Shown: positions 54,574 to 63,771, numbered from the stretch's first letter. The stretch: 64,000 bases of DNA from Clostridium sp. CM027 (GCF_024730565.1 NZ_CP077725.1:1240001-1304000); one strand, 5' to 3'. Made by a program: numbers and translations. The notes: a model not told the origin generated them from the sequence alone.

Positions 54574-55062
54574 TTAGAACTCTTCTTTCTTTTCTTTTGT
54601 ATAATTAATTAAAAAATATATAAAGATCAAATAAAACATAGCATTAAATGAATATTTATTTAAATAATTTTCTTTATAAAAAAAATGGAATAATATTATT
54701 AACACTATGAGGACACAATATGTAGCATTAAACACTTTTATCAGTTTTAGTTTTAAGTTCAAAAAAAATATATTAATACTTTTAATTTTTAATAAACTAA
54801 ATATAATCATGGGTAATATTAAAACTATGATTAATGATATCACTATATGTCTTAATCCAATATATATACTTTTATTACTTAAAGATATCATACCTATACC
54901 AATCAAGTATAAAAATGAAACCTCTATAACATTTTTTTGAATGTTGGTATATATTGATAATTTTTTATCATCAAATTTTTTTATAAATATAACATTTAAA
55001 AACAATACAGGCAAAAGCAAATAGCCTAATCCTTCTAATACAAAAATAAAAATCACCGCCAA
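54574..55062 (-). CDS. Polytopic membrane protein of unknown function
   Basis: 162 aa, almost wholly hydrophobic, with about five helices. Start uncertain: the frame opens with TTG GCG GTG and no clear ribosome site, so the 5' end may be lost or begin further in. I recognise no family. Confidence 0.45.
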   Translation of the reverse strand: MAVIFIFVLEGLGYLLLPVLFLNVIFIKKFDDKKLSIYTNIQKNVIEVSFLYLIGIGMISLSNKSIYIGLRHIVISLIIVLILPMIIFSLLKIKSINIFFLNLKLKLIKVFNATYCVLIVLIILFHFFYKENYLNKYSFNAMFYLIFIYFLINYTKEKKEEF

Positions 55063-55448
55063 ATGAGTATTTGCTTATAAATATAACATAAATATTCTTA
55101 TATGTAAATAAAGTACATTAATGGAGTTCTAAGATACCCTATGTGCAGTATCAACGATTTGCTTCTTTTTATTCTTAAAGATGGAACATAAATCACCAAT
55201 GAAATTTTTACAATTACATAAAGTTAATTTTAAAATTATTCCATCCATAATAGTATTTCTTTTCTTTACCAGTCTTCTGTTCATTTAAAGTGAAATATTC
55301 TTTAAAGCTTATATTCTCATTGAACAGGAACCATTCGTGACTCATTATATTTGCTTGAATTGGTTTTAAGTCAACAGACATCTCTTGAAATAAAACCTCC
55401 AAACTACATTTATGCGAAATAAATTTAGCTTTGGAGATTATTGTTAAT
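55063..55448. other. Sparse region before amrS
   Basis: About 390 bases that contain only the doubtful short frame at 55214-55402. No repeats or strong hairpins are seen. Confidence 0.3.
55214..55402 (-). CDS. Doubtful short aromatic-rich ORF
   Basis: 62 codons, rich in Phe and Tyr. GGAGG occurs at the very start of the frame, so only the later ATG (residue 8, 14 nt away) could use it. It may be a scrap of a larger gene. No family is recognised. Confidence 0.25.
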   Translation of the reverse strand: MEVLFQEMSVDLKPIQANIMSHEWFLFNENISFKEYFTLNEQKTGKEKKYYYGWNNFKINFM

Positions 55449-56435
55449 TTAAAGTATAATATTTATTTTATAACCACACTTTGGACATATATCATCACTA
55501 GTATTAACATGAAGCTGGCATCCCTCTCTTGCAATAAGCTTGTAACTGCACTTTGGGCAGTAAGTCGAGTTATCTGTGCCTGCTACATTACCTAAATATA
55601 CGTAGTTAAGATATTTTTTTGCTATTCGCCTATCTTTATACATTACCTCAACTTTTGTAGCAGGATTATCCATCTTATAGTTTGGAAAATATCTTGATAA
55701 ATGAAGTGGAATATCTTTATTTAATGAGGCAATAAATCCTGCAATTCCCTCAATTTCTTCTGCAGAATCATTTTCTCCATTTACGAGTAGAGTAGTTACC
55801 TCTACATGACACTGTTTTGATGCTATTTTAATAGTATCCATAACAGGTGTCACACTGCCTCCGCATATATCCTTATAATACTTGTTGTTTAACGCTTTTA
55901 AATCAATATTCATAGCATCCACATATGGAAGAAGTATCTTTAGAGGTTCTTCTTTAATATAGCCATTCGTAACCACCACTATATTTATATCTTTTACCGT
56001 TTCTTTTAATAGTTTTGATGAATTGTATACATATTCATACCAAATAGAAGGTTCATTATATGTAAATGCTATCCCAATATTACCTTCCAGACTTTTGCAT
56101 ATTTCCACTAATTTTTCTGGTGGTACATATTCGCTCTTTGCTCTCCCTTGGGATATGGAGTAATTTTGGCAAAACCCACAGCTAAAATTGCAACCAAAGC
56201 TTCCTACAGAAAGTATATTGCTTCCTGGCTTAAAATGATATAGTGGTTTTTTTTCTATGGGATCTTGAGCCATAGAAGTTATTTCTCCATAATTTATCGT
56301 ATAAAGTTTTCCCTTGCTATTTACCCGTACATTACATATGCCATGAGCGCCTGATGGAATATGGCAATTATGAGGGCAAAGTTTGCATTTAACTACCTCT
56401 CCTTGTTTTTCATAAAAGAAAGCTTCTTTTTCCAT
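55449..56435 (-). CDS. amrS: AmmeMemoRadiSam system radical SAM enzyme (AmrS)
   Basis: 328 aa. An N-terminal Cys pair (CKLCPHNCHI) and PFL-activase-like layout precede the radical SAM cysteines in GSFGCNFSCGFCQNY. AFTYNEPSIWYEY is diagnostic for this family. C-terminal Cys pairs (CPKCSYK, CPKCGYK) make a zinc-ribbon-like end. The partner AmrB-AmrA gene lies immediately upstream on the same strand; the original AmrA stop and this ribosome site overlap (TAGGAGTGGTAATTATG). The reaction of the system is not known. Confidence 0.92.
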   Translation of the reverse strand: MEKEAFFYEKQGEVVKCKLCPHNCHIPSGAHGICNVRVNSKGKLYTINYGEITSMAQDPIEKKPLYHFKPGSNILSVGSFGCNFSCGFCQNYSISQGRAKSEYVPPEKLVEICKSLEGNIGIAFTYNEPSIWYEYVYNSSKLLKETVKDINIVVVTNGYIKEEPLKILLPYVDAMNIDLKALNNKYYKDICGGSVTPVMDTIKIASKQCHVEVTTLLVNGENDSAEEIEGIAGFIASLNKDIPLHLSRYFPNYKMDNPATKVEVMYKDRRIAKKYLNYVYLGNVAGTDNSTYCPKCSYKLIAREGCQLHVNTSDDICPKCGYKINIIL

Positions 56436-56446
56436 AATTACCACTC

Positions 56447-56536
56447 CTATTTATGCCTTATAACCTCAAACTTTTCTATAGAATATTTTTCATTTGGGGA
56501 AATTGATGCTTTATTTAATACTATACTTATTTGCTC
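56447..56536 (-). pseudogene. C-terminal tail of AMMECR1 beyond an in-frame TAG
   Basis: After the TAG at 56537 the same frame stays open for 29 codons (EQISIVLNKASISPNEKYSI, then EKFEVIRHK) to a TAG at 56447. This is the expected end of an AMMECR1 domain, where family members usually have TVEEQ at the position now read TI-stop-EQ. A single GAG-to-TAG change explains it. Confidence 0.8.
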
Positions 56537-57856
56537 CTATATGGTATTAATACCAGCAAGATCTGGTAATAGTAGTCCACTCTTTCTACCACTTCTCACA
56601 ATAATTCCATATTTTTTAGGATCTAATTGTTCTTTTATAGCTGCTATAGGCTCCGTTAAAACATCTACGGAAAACACAATATCCTCAAGTTCTCCCTCCG
56701 ATACGTGACTAAACCTTGGGTCCCCTTCTCCTGCTTCAATGGCATTTCGCATTATTTCACTTGCTACACTTTCTGTTACAGGAAAAATTGTACCTATGCA
56801 GCCCCTTAACTGCCCAAATTTTTTAAGAGAAACAAATACCCCTCTTTTATTATTTATCATTTCCTCTGTTACATAGTTTGGTTGATCCATGAAATTACCC
56901 TCTATTAGATAATGAGTAAGACTTTCTCTGGCAAGCCTAACATAAACATCTTCGTTATTTACTCTTTCCTCATATTTTTTTCTTTTTTCATTAGTAATTT
57001 CTGATAATGTATCTCTATCACTGTTTTTAAGGTCAAATTTCATTACCGCATAACCCACTCCGAAGGTGCCTTCATAGGAAAGGAGTTCTCCCTTTATTTC
57101 ATTACCTTCCATTGCTCCAAGCATTATATAATAAGACCTTAAGCCACATTCTCCAGCATTTTCAACCATTTCTGGATTTATATTAAATACTCCTGCTACA
57201 TCACCCTTTGTTAATAGACTTATTATTTCGGCATCAAACACTTCTCCATAGGGATTATAATCATAAGGTCCTTCATCTTTAAGATGATGTGAAAGATCAC
57301 CACTTCCAATAAATACAGCATTTTCATTGCTCTCCTCTATTGCCTCTTTAATGAGTTTACCAAATTTATATAACTGTATAGGACTAAGCCCCCCATAGGT
57401 AATATGAACAAGCTTAAAAGAATTATACCTATCAACAACAAAGTACAGTGGAACTATGCTGCCGTGATCTAATTCATATTCTCTATCGTATTTTTTAAGA
57501 AAACTTGTGCTTACTTCTACCGTTGGTATATTATTACTGCGTGCCTTAGCCATAATTTTCCCTGTCAAATCCATGTCTATTTCAAAATTCATAGAAACTT
57601 TTGACGCCCCAAATTGCTTTAAATTTCCTGAAATAGAACTTTCAAAAGAAAGAGCTATGGCATCTGAAAACATAGTTCCATGTGGTGTCACTACTATTAT
57701 TACTTCTGGTTTTAACTCTGATATTTCGCCTCCAATGCGCACGCAAGCATCGTATGTGTTTTTTATCTTTTTTTCCTCTCCACGTCCCACTTCTGGAATT
57801 ATTATAGGTGGATGTGGCATTGTATAAAAAGCTTTTATTTTTCCCGTTGTAATCAC
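56537..57856 (-). CDS. AmmeMemoRadiSam AmrB-AmrA fusion, cut by an in-frame TAG
   Basis: 439 codons. The N-terminal MEMO domain (1-270) has MPHPPIIIPEVG, VIVVTPHGTMF, HGSIVPLYFVV and GSGDLSHHL, keeping the metal-site His residues. The C-terminal AMMECR1 domain (about 290-439) has FVSLKKFGQLRGCIGTI and GDPRFSHVSEGEL. The frame ends early at LLLPDLAGINTI, missing 29 residues. Start is GTG at 57856 with GGAG close by (short spacing, so uncertain). It forms an operon with amrS. Function is inferred from family context only. Confidence 0.88.
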   Translation of the reverse strand: MITTGKIKAFYTMPHPPIIIPEVGRGEEKKIKNTYDACVRIGGEISELKPEVIIVVTPHGTMFSDAIALSFESSISGNLKQFGASKVSMNFEIDMDLTGKIMAKARSNNIPTVEVSTSFLKKYDREYELDHGSIVPLYFVVDRYNSFKLVHITYGGLSPIQLYKFGKLIKEAIEESNENAVFIGSGDLSHHLKDEGPYDYNPYGEVFDAEIISLLTKGDVAGVFNINPEMVENAGECGLRSYYIMLGAMEGNEIKGELLSYEGTFGVGYAVMKFDLKNSDRDTLSEITNEKRKKYEERVNNEDVYVRLARESLTHYLIEGNFMDQPNYVTEEMINNKRGVFVSLKKFGQLRGCIGTIFPVTESVASEIMRNAIEAGEGDPRFSHVSEGELEDIVFSVDVLTEPIAAIKEQLDPKKYGIIVRSGRKSGLLLPDLAGINTI

Positions 57857-57984
57857 CTCTCCTATTCATTACTTTAAATATCATTTAAAAAAATATCAAG
57901 TCAGTATTCTAGCCTAATCTATTTTTATATGCATAAATATTTTACCCACTACTTAGTGTTCATATCCATAAAGGTTTTTTAGCA

Positions 57985-58086
57985 TTAGCTTAGTTTGGCC
58001 ACTTTATAATGAAACAATATGTTTTCAATTTCCTCCACAACAACAAAGTTTTCTATTCTTATACCATGCTTTCCGTTAAGAAAAGA
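57985..58086 (-). pseudogene. Xaa-Pro aminopeptidase (M24) C-terminal scrap
   Basis: 33 codons between stops read SFLNGKHGIRIENFVVVEE and IENILFHYKVAKLS. GKHGIRIENxVVV is the conserved C-terminal M24 segment containing the metal-site Glu of aminopeptidase P. All upstream domains are gone. Confidence 0.55.
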
Positions 58087-58156
58087 TTAATTACCATGTG
58101 TATTTCTACTATTGTTAATGTTTTTCTATTGATTTTTATAATTATTGCTATATTAA

Positions 58157-58309
58157 ATACATAATCTTTTTAGCCAATTTAATTTACATCCTTATGCTTT
58201 ACAAGGTTTAAAGATGGTAGAGAATGTTGTAGGGGAACTTACGGAAACTGGACTCAGTAATGCCAAGCTATTAGGTATATTAAGAAATGGATACGAGAAA
58301 GTCCGTTAA
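58157..58309 (+). pseudogene. Unidentified C-terminal coding scrap
   Basis: A frame open from an in-frame TAA reads QFNLHPYALQGLKMVENV, then VGELTETGLSNAKLLGIL and RNGYEKVR before TAA. Amino-acid composition is protein-like, but there is no start and I do not recognise it. Confidence 0.3.
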
Positions 58310-58670
58310 ATATAACATCTCATTATATGGAATGATTTATATCAAATATGGGGGCATTTATAGCAACGGAACCGAAACGGCAGTATGACTACCTTTATTT
58401 GTAAATATGTGATTAGATTAATCTTGCTGAGGATTACCGTATTTTTTACAAGTAAAGTAATCTAGTGCGATAGATAAATAAATTAAAAATACAGGCCATA
58501 AGCAGTTGTGATAGTAATAATAAAACTCTTTTCTAAGATTTTCTTAACACTATTATTTACAACAAACGCCAGTACACTATCACCTCACCAAATGTTTCCT
58601 GGAATAACCATGCAAGTTTTTCTCTAAGAACCTCTTCCTTAGAGCTACCAACATTAGAACCCCTATCAAA

Positions 58671-58886
58671 ATGTTCCTAAGAGGTGGACATCCAACCATA
58701 CTGGGTCATGCAATTGGAGAATTTGGACTAATTTTTAAGACCACTCATAAACTATCATTTTTGGATGACAAAGATTATCGTAGGCGTATTTTAGCACAGC
58801 TAAACCGTGGAGAATCAGAAAATGGTCTTAAAAGAATCGTTGTATACGAAAAAAAGGCATTGGATGCTATCAGAAATGAACATTAG
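58671..58886 (+). pseudogene. Tn3-family transposase fragment
   Basis: 71 codons including RGGHPTILGHAIGEFGLIFK, SFLDDKDYRRRILAQLNRGE and SENGLKRIVVYEKK. The EFGxIFKT-x-YIDDxxYRRRIxxQLNRGE pattern is characteristic of the C-terminal part of Tn3 transposases (about 1000 aa). No ribosome site, and both ends are truncated. Confidence 0.75.
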
Positions 58887-58903
58887 TTAACACATAAAGT
58901 ATT

Positions 58904-58942
58904 ATAATAACAACCTCTTTAGAGCAAGGAAGTTGTTATTAT
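58904..58942. terminator. Hairpin after the Tn3 fragment
   Basis: ATAATAACAAC-CTC/...GTTGTTATTAT with an inner CTCTTTAGAG stem; no strong T-run. May be a transposon end remnant. Confidence 0.35.
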
Positions 58943-59104
58943 GGTAAAAATAAAAGTCAGATACGATTGGTAAGTACTAATAATTGATCTCTTAATTAGT
59001 TGGTTTGATTTTATATCCACTTTTTTGTCCACCCGTTTTACAAAGATTCAGAGGCGCCGTACCTATAGCCCCTTATTATCCATAGATTTTCAACAAAAAT
59101 AAAC

Positions 59105-59857
59105 TTAAAAATAAATAGATTCAATCTTTAATTTGTTCTTTGCAATATAACATAGGAAAAGCATGCTAATAACATTGATTACAGGTAATCCCATAGAAAT
59201 AGTGTATAATATACGAATTTTTTTATTTGCTACTGCTACTGAAGTTACTCGAATAGTTCCATTTACAGATGTTATAAAGAATATAACTGCTAAAGTTAAT
59301 ATAGAAATTATACAAATTGCTAGAATAACATAAAGCTGTGCAGCTGCTGGAAAAAGCAATACACCCCATATGAAAAACCAAGAGAAGGTACCTAAAGCGT
59401 CTTTTCCATAATTTGGAGTGTTAATTATCAAATTAATTGCATATATTATGAATATTAATGTTGGTATTATATAAAGTATGTTACCAAAAATAGAATACTG
59501 TAAAAGTCTTACTCCTGAGCCAATTTTCTTAGCACTGTAATTTATATCTTTACTGACAAAGGTAGACCCTGGGAACATATTAACTATACCTAAAATTACT
59601 ATTACAGTTAATAGTATCTCCAAAGAATATATACATCTCGGAATTGAAAGTGATAAATTTTCAATAGAATAGCCTTTATATGGTGAAACTAATGCAGTAG
59701 GAATGACTAACAAAATAATAGGAAATAATCCTAGCATAATATATATTATTTTAGGATTTATTATTTTTATTTTCCTTGTAATAAACATAATAGTTATTGA
59801 AAGTAAGATAATTCCTCCAATTAAAACTAGAAAAACCATAATTAAAAAATCCTTCAT
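59105..59857 (-). CDS. Polytopic membrane protein of unknown function
   Basis: 250 aa with about seven hydrophobic helices, for example DFLIMVFLVLIGGIILLSIT, IIYIMLGLFPIILLVIPTAL and VLLFPAAAQLYVILAICIIS. A ribosome site GGAGG lies 12 nt before the ATG. No family motif recognised. It stands alone within a decayed region. Confidence 0.65.
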   Translation of the reverse strand: MKDFLIMVFLVLIGGIILLSITIMFITRKIKIINPKIIYIMLGLFPIILLVIPTALVSPYKGYSIENLSLSIPRCIYSLEILLTVIVILGIVNMFPGSTFVSKDINYSAKKIGSGVRLLQYSIFGNILYIIPTLIFIIYAINLIINTPNYGKDALGTFSWFFIWGVLLFPAAAQLYVILAICIISILTLAVIFFITSVNGTIRVTSVAVANKKIRILYTISMGLPVINVISMLFLCYIAKNKLKIESIYF

Positions 59858-59975
59858 ATTTTACGCATACCTCCGAAAACAAAATTATTCTACAAGTAAT
59901 TACTATAAATATACTGCATTCATACTTATTCTACATTTTTCTTACAATACCTCTAATTCTAAATATGCAAAAATA

Positions 59976-60092
59976 TTAATATATTCGTTGTTCCAATTTT
60001 TCTACATATCTGTAAACATGAATAAAATTAATTTGTTTCCATATGACATTGTTGGGTAATGTGGACTTCATTATTAGTGAAGTATTTCTCAT
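59976..60092 (-). pseudogene. Group II intron reverse transcriptase N-terminal scrap
   Basis: 38 codons with a good GGGAGG-6-ATG start, ending ...WKQINFIHVYRYVEKLEQRI plus Tyr-stop. The W-x-INW-x(3)-V-x-RYV-x-KLQxRIYKA pattern is the start of LtrA-type intron-encoded proteins. The frame stops exactly where the RT core should begin. Confidence 0.55.
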
Positions 60093-60322
60093 CTGTTACC
60101 TCCCTTTGGAATTACTGCTTTTCGCTTTATTCCTGTTGGTTTGAACCATGGTAGCTTTTGCTTTTTCTAACGTTAATAGTAATCGTTTCTATACCCCAAG
60201 GAGGATTGTGGGCACTATAATATATACATTAAAAATTTTGAAAGCCGCTTTTAAATTAAACAAAATCATTCTTTGCTCAAAATGTATCGACCCGCAGAAT
60301 ATTTTGTACCGGACCAAGCGCT

Positions 60323-60357
60323 ATAACCCTTACATAGTTGCGCTATGTAAGGATTAT
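60323..60357. terminator. Hairpin downstream of the 60376 gene remnant
   Basis: ATAACCCTTACATAG-TTGCG-CTATGTAAGGATTAT, 14-15 bp nearly perfect. Little T-run; terminator role on the minus strand is possible. Confidence 0.45.
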
Positions 60358-60375
60358 GCCATTGAAGTCTGCTTA

Positions 60376-60963
60376 TTATTGCTTTGAAGATTCCTTATAT
60401 TGAATCGTAAACTTTGATTGTGCATTACCTAAAAATACGATTGTTCCATTTTTAGACAATGTAACCTTTTTAATACCTGTAATTAGAGAATCATTCACTA
60501 AAACTCCATTGCTATCATAAACTACAAAGGCTGTATTCTTCGGTATATCTACAGTAATTTCCTTACCAGCTGATTCCTTATCTATTTTATACCAGCTAGC
60601 ATATCCGTCTTTCTTAATTGTAAATTTGAATTTATTCTTTGTTGGAAAAGTTTCAATTGCATCTTCTGATACATAAGTAGCACCACCTGCCCTTAGGTAT
60701 TCAACCTCATCCTTTTTATAAAATGTGTAGTCCAATAGGTCACGTGATAATACATCTGGACCATCTAATATAGCAACAGCTGAATTATTATCTATAATTT
60801 TGTTTAAGCGAAAATATCCATCAGGCCCTTTCGTAAGGCTAACTTGTACATCGGGACATTCCAACATATACATTAATGAAGAGTATTTTTCATTTATTAA
60901 GAAATATTTCTTCCCCTCTCTTTTTGCCCAAGCTTGTGAAACACTTTCTGTTAACTTATTTAC
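60376..60963 (-). pseudogene. 5'-truncated surface or secreted protein
   Basis: The frame is open from a TGA at 60964 through SVSQAWAKREGKKYFLINEK to the stop at 60376 (195 codons), but the first ATG (60873) has no ribosome site and lies within continuous coding-like sequence. The C-terminal 80 residues are a beta-rich module (FKFTIKKDGYASWYKIDKES, ITVDIPKNTAFVVYDSNGVL). It looks like the end of a larger extracellular protein, perhaps a serine hydrolase. If translated from 60873 it would give 165 aa. Confidence 0.5.
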
Positions 60964-61085
60964 TCAGTATACATAAAATTATTGGCTCCTATGCCGGACT
61001 CGAAAATAAATTTTTATCTTTTAAATTGCATTAAATGTTCCAATTGTTTATTATTTTCAATTTTAATACTAGATAATTAATCACA

Positions 61086-61113
61086 GTATATTTTTATTTG
61101 AATAACATAGAGT
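61086..61113 (+). promoter_or_regulatory. Sigma-E-like (sporulation) promoter of the Cys-rich gene
   Basis: GTATATT (61086-61092) and CATAGAGT (61106-61113) with a 13-base spacer resemble mother-cell sigma-E elements (ATATT, CATAnnnT). Only a consensus resemblance. Confidence 0.35.
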
Positions 61114-61151
61114 AGCAGTTAGAAAAACTGATACTGCTAGGAGGTAAAACT

Positions 61152-61673
61152 ATGTATAGTTATTGGCACGCTGATATGAGCGAATATGATAAACAACAAC
61201 GTGAAAAGTCCCTCATACACGATTGTAATGAATGTAAAAGACATGAATGCAATGAATGTAAAAGACACGATTGTAATGAGTGTAAAAGACATGAATGCGA
61301 TGAATGTAAAAGACACGATTGTAATGAATGTAATAGACGCGAATGCAATGAATGTAAAAGACACGATTGTAATGAATGTAAAAGACATGAATGCGATGAA
61401 TGTAAAAGACACGATTGTAATGAATGTAAAAGACATGAATGCGATGAATGTAAAAGACACGATTGTAATGAGTGTAAAAGACACGATTGTAATGAATGTA
61501 AAAGACATGAATGCAATGAATGTAAAAGACATGAATGCGATGAATGTAAAAGACGCGAATGCAATGAATGTAAAAGACACGATTGTAATGAATGTAAAAG
61601 ACGCGAATGCAATGAATGTAAAAGACACGATTGTAATGAATGTAAAAGACACGAATGCAATGAGTGTGATTAA
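61152..61673 (+). CDS. Cysteine-rich octapeptide-repeat protein
   Basis: 173 aa from an ATG with AGGAGG 7 nt upstream. A 23-residue head (MYSYWHADMSEYDKQQREKS, then LIH) is followed by 18 full copies and one partial copy of (D/E)C(N/D)EC(K/N)R(H/R). Cysteines occur in CxxC pairs separated by four residues, about 38 in all. There is no signal peptide or membrane helix. Substitutions between copies are conservative (D/E, N/D, H/R), which argues for selection on this frame. The CxxC plus His pattern suggests metal binding or a disulfide-linked structural protein such as a spore-coat component. No family recognised. Confidence 0.8.
   Translation: MYSYWHADMSEYDKQQREKSLIHDCNECKRHECNECKRHDCNECKRHECDECKRHDCNECNRRECNECKRHDCNECKRHECDECKRHDCNECKRHECDECKRHDCNECKRHDCNECKRHECNECKRHECDECKRRECNECKRHDCNECKRRECNECKRHDCNECKRHECNECD
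61221..61670 (+). repeat. 24-bp tandem repeat array within the Cys-rich gene
   Basis: About 19 units of GATTGTAATGAATGTAAAAG plus ACAC, varying mainly at GAT/GAA, AAT/GAT and CAC/CAT/CGC. The 24-bp period keeps several other frames open on both strands. Confidence 0.95.
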
Positions 61674-61753
61674 CCATCTTGAAAAATTTGACAAGTAATA
61701 AATGTATTCATAAATAAAACCTATTATATTTATGAATGATTTATATAGATATG

Positions 61754-61785
61754 AATAAGCTGCTTTACACAAGCAGCTTATTTTT
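61754..61785 (+). terminator. Terminator after the Cys-rich gene
   Basis: AATAAGCTGCTT-TACAC-AAGCAGCTTATT followed by TTTC; strong 12-bp stem. Confidence 0.85.
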
Positions 61786-62043
61786 CAAATAAGCCTTGCA
61801 TTAAAATACAATTGAGTTATATTCGGGATAGCGCCAACATTTTCGACAAAACCCACGCTATGGTTTTAATGTCAGCTTTATGGAAAACTTATCTTGCTAC
61901 TAATAAGCTCTGCTGTAATATTTAAAATGAGGACTTTAGCTTTATAAAATAAAGACCTTGAAGCCAGTGAACTTAAAACTTGTGAAATAGTTCATAAATA
62001 TATTGATAGTCTATACTTTGAGTTTAACCTATATCGTAGATTC
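61786..62043. other. Unassigned stretch with possible coding scrap
   Basis: A plus-strand run near 61822-61925 reads SANIFDKTHAMVLMSALWKT and YLATNKLCCNI before a stop. It has no start or recognised family, so it is left unassigned. Confidence 0.25.
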
Positions 62044-63330
62044 TTATTTAGAAATGTACCATTTACTTTGAGATTTATACATATCCTTATATTTCTGAAA
62101 CTTTTGAAATACACCTGAAGTATTTTTAAATATACTTCCTTTAGAAACATATCGAGTATCATGTCCATTAAATTCAACTATTGCAACAGTTTCACCAGGT
62201 TTTATATCAAAAGAAACATGTGATAGTGAATTTTTAGTACTTCCAGGGTAAACAAAAGAAACATCCTCTATATTTATTCCAGGAATCCCCTTTGTTTTTA
62301 CATCTTCTCCTTTACATTCGTCCATGTCAAAAAATCTTATAAGATTTTTCACAGTACCAATCTTTGGAAGTACGCTGCCTATATTCCAACATATCATTTC
62401 TTCCATCATTCCTATAAGCATATCTAAAGATCCAAATACTGCACCAAAAGCACCTATTGATATTGATTTATCTAATGCACATTTTACAAGAATCAGAAGA
62501 ATTATAATATAACCGCTTAAAGTTAAAAGCTTTAAGCTGAATTCTATAACCGCAGATTTTTTCTGAGTTTTGAAAGCTTCATTATTAATTATTGATAAAG
62601 CATTTTTATAAAGTTTTTTAAAGTATCCAAAACATCCTAAAATTCTAGTTTCTTTAAAATATTCCCTATCCATAATACATTTTTCATAGTATTGGTATTC
62701 TCTCCTTAATGGAGCAACTTTATCTTCAAGATTTGCAAAAAGTCTAACTTTTAACACCTGTGCTAAAGTTACTGGAACAAATATAATAAATATTGATAGT
62801 ACAAGTATAGGCTTTAATTTGTAAAGATATATACCCATAATCACAAAATACGGAATATACACTAAAAGCACACCAAGTAGTACGTCTATTGCAGACATTC
62901 CTCTGTTAGCACCCTCTTCGGCTTTATTTATATCATCAAGGAAAAGAGGATTCTCAAAATCAATAGGATTCATTTTTGAACTTTTTATATTGATTTTTTT
63001 TATTATTTTTCCAGATACTTTTTTAAATAAATCTTTGTATACTACATTTGAAGCTCCATTCAAAATTTGAACGGTTACAATACATCCAAATAATAAAAAA
63101 ATCTGGATTAATAAATTTACAAATGTTATTTTACCTAAAATATAATTAGACACGGCATCAAAAAGGTTACTTATAGCTATAGTATTTAATGCTAAAAATA
63201 TTCCTAACAAAATTTTTATCAAAGAATATATAGATATATATATAGGACAAGCTTTTAATGTAAAAGTTAGTAATCTTTTAAATATTTTAAACAGAGAAAC
63301 ATCATCTTTTTTCTTTATCATAACCATCAA
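62044..63330 (-). pseudogene. ABC exporter with deleted Walker A and lost C-terminus
   Basis: The membrane domain of an ABC exporter half-transporter (about 1-330, several helices) is complete. The ATPase domain begins normally (IEDVSFVYPGSTKNSLSHVS, GETVAIV) but then jumps to EFNGHDTRYVSKGSIFKNTS and the Q-loop region GVFQKFQKYK. About 30 residues that should hold Walker A (GxxGxGKT) are missing in frame. After QKYK the frame runs out within 13 residues, so signature and Walker B are also gone. It cannot hydrolyse ATP and is best treated as a pseudogene. RBS-like AAAGGA precedes the start. Confidence 0.85.
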
Positions 63331-63563
63331 TCCTTTTTATATTAACAATAGAGTATGTTAAAAAACTAATTAATTAGTTTTTTACATTCCAATTTAAAAT
63401 GCAAAATTTAAGAATTACTTTTTTACTGCGTTATGAAAAAGCTTTATTTGATTTTACTCGCAAAACGCGGGGAATATACGTTAAGACAGTTATTACTAAA
63501 AATATATTTTATTATAAATTTTAGTTATGCATACTTACACTACCGCTCTTAATTGTCCATCCA
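63331..63563. other. Short AT-rich gap
   Basis: No gene seen; holds the upstream region of the ABC remnant and the 3' flank of the secreted-protein pseudogene. Confidence 0.3.
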
Positions 63564-63771
63564 TCAAATTACTCCAGAGCCACTCATTCTAGAGCTAGAT
63601 GCAGTCATTGACATTGTAAGATTTGTTCCAGTAAAACTTCGGGTTACTCCTCATCTAGTAGTATCAAAACTTAAAGTAGAAGCGTAGCTACTCGCAAATA
63701 CTACAGTTGGTATTACCAGAATTACTAAAAGTATAGCTGCGGAACAGATTTTTTCGTTTCTTATTGGTCAT
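63564..63771 (-). pseudogene. Small secreted protein, frameshift and stop
   Basis: ATG at 63771 with GGGGG upstream starts MTNKKRK. A one-base shift then gives ICSAAILLVILVIPTVVFAS, a clear signal peptide, followed by YASTLSFDTTR, an in-frame TGA, and GVTRSFTGTNLTMSMTASSS. Small secreted Ser/Thr-rich clostridial proteins look like this. At least two lesions make it inactive. Confidence 0.6.

Larger units (their letters stand above)
57857..58670. other. Degenerate region with gene scraps
   Basis: About 800 bases without an intact gene. It holds an aminopeptidase fragment (57985-58086), an unidentified coding scrap (58157-58309) and the degenerate upstream part of a Tn3 transposase fragment. 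Confidence 0.5.
59858..60375. other. Degenerate region with an intron-protein scrap
   Basis: Over 500 bases without an intact gene. It holds the reverse-transcriptase scrap at 59976-60092 and the hairpin at 60323-60357. The rest shows no recognisable coding. Confidence 0.45.

Noticed and set aside
60148-60387. 79-aa plus-strand frame
   Set aside because: No ribosome site, and it spans the hairpin and the end of the opposite gene remnant; composition is not protein-like.
61221-61670. CRISPR array
   Set aside because: The units are directly contiguous 24-bp coding repeats with no unique spacers and no cas genes nearby.
61137-61772. Long open frames on the minus strand and in another plus frame over the Cys-rich repeats
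   Set aside because: They arise from the 24-bp period, have no ribosome sites and would encode monotonous peptides; only the frame at 61152 has an AGGAGG site and conservative variation.
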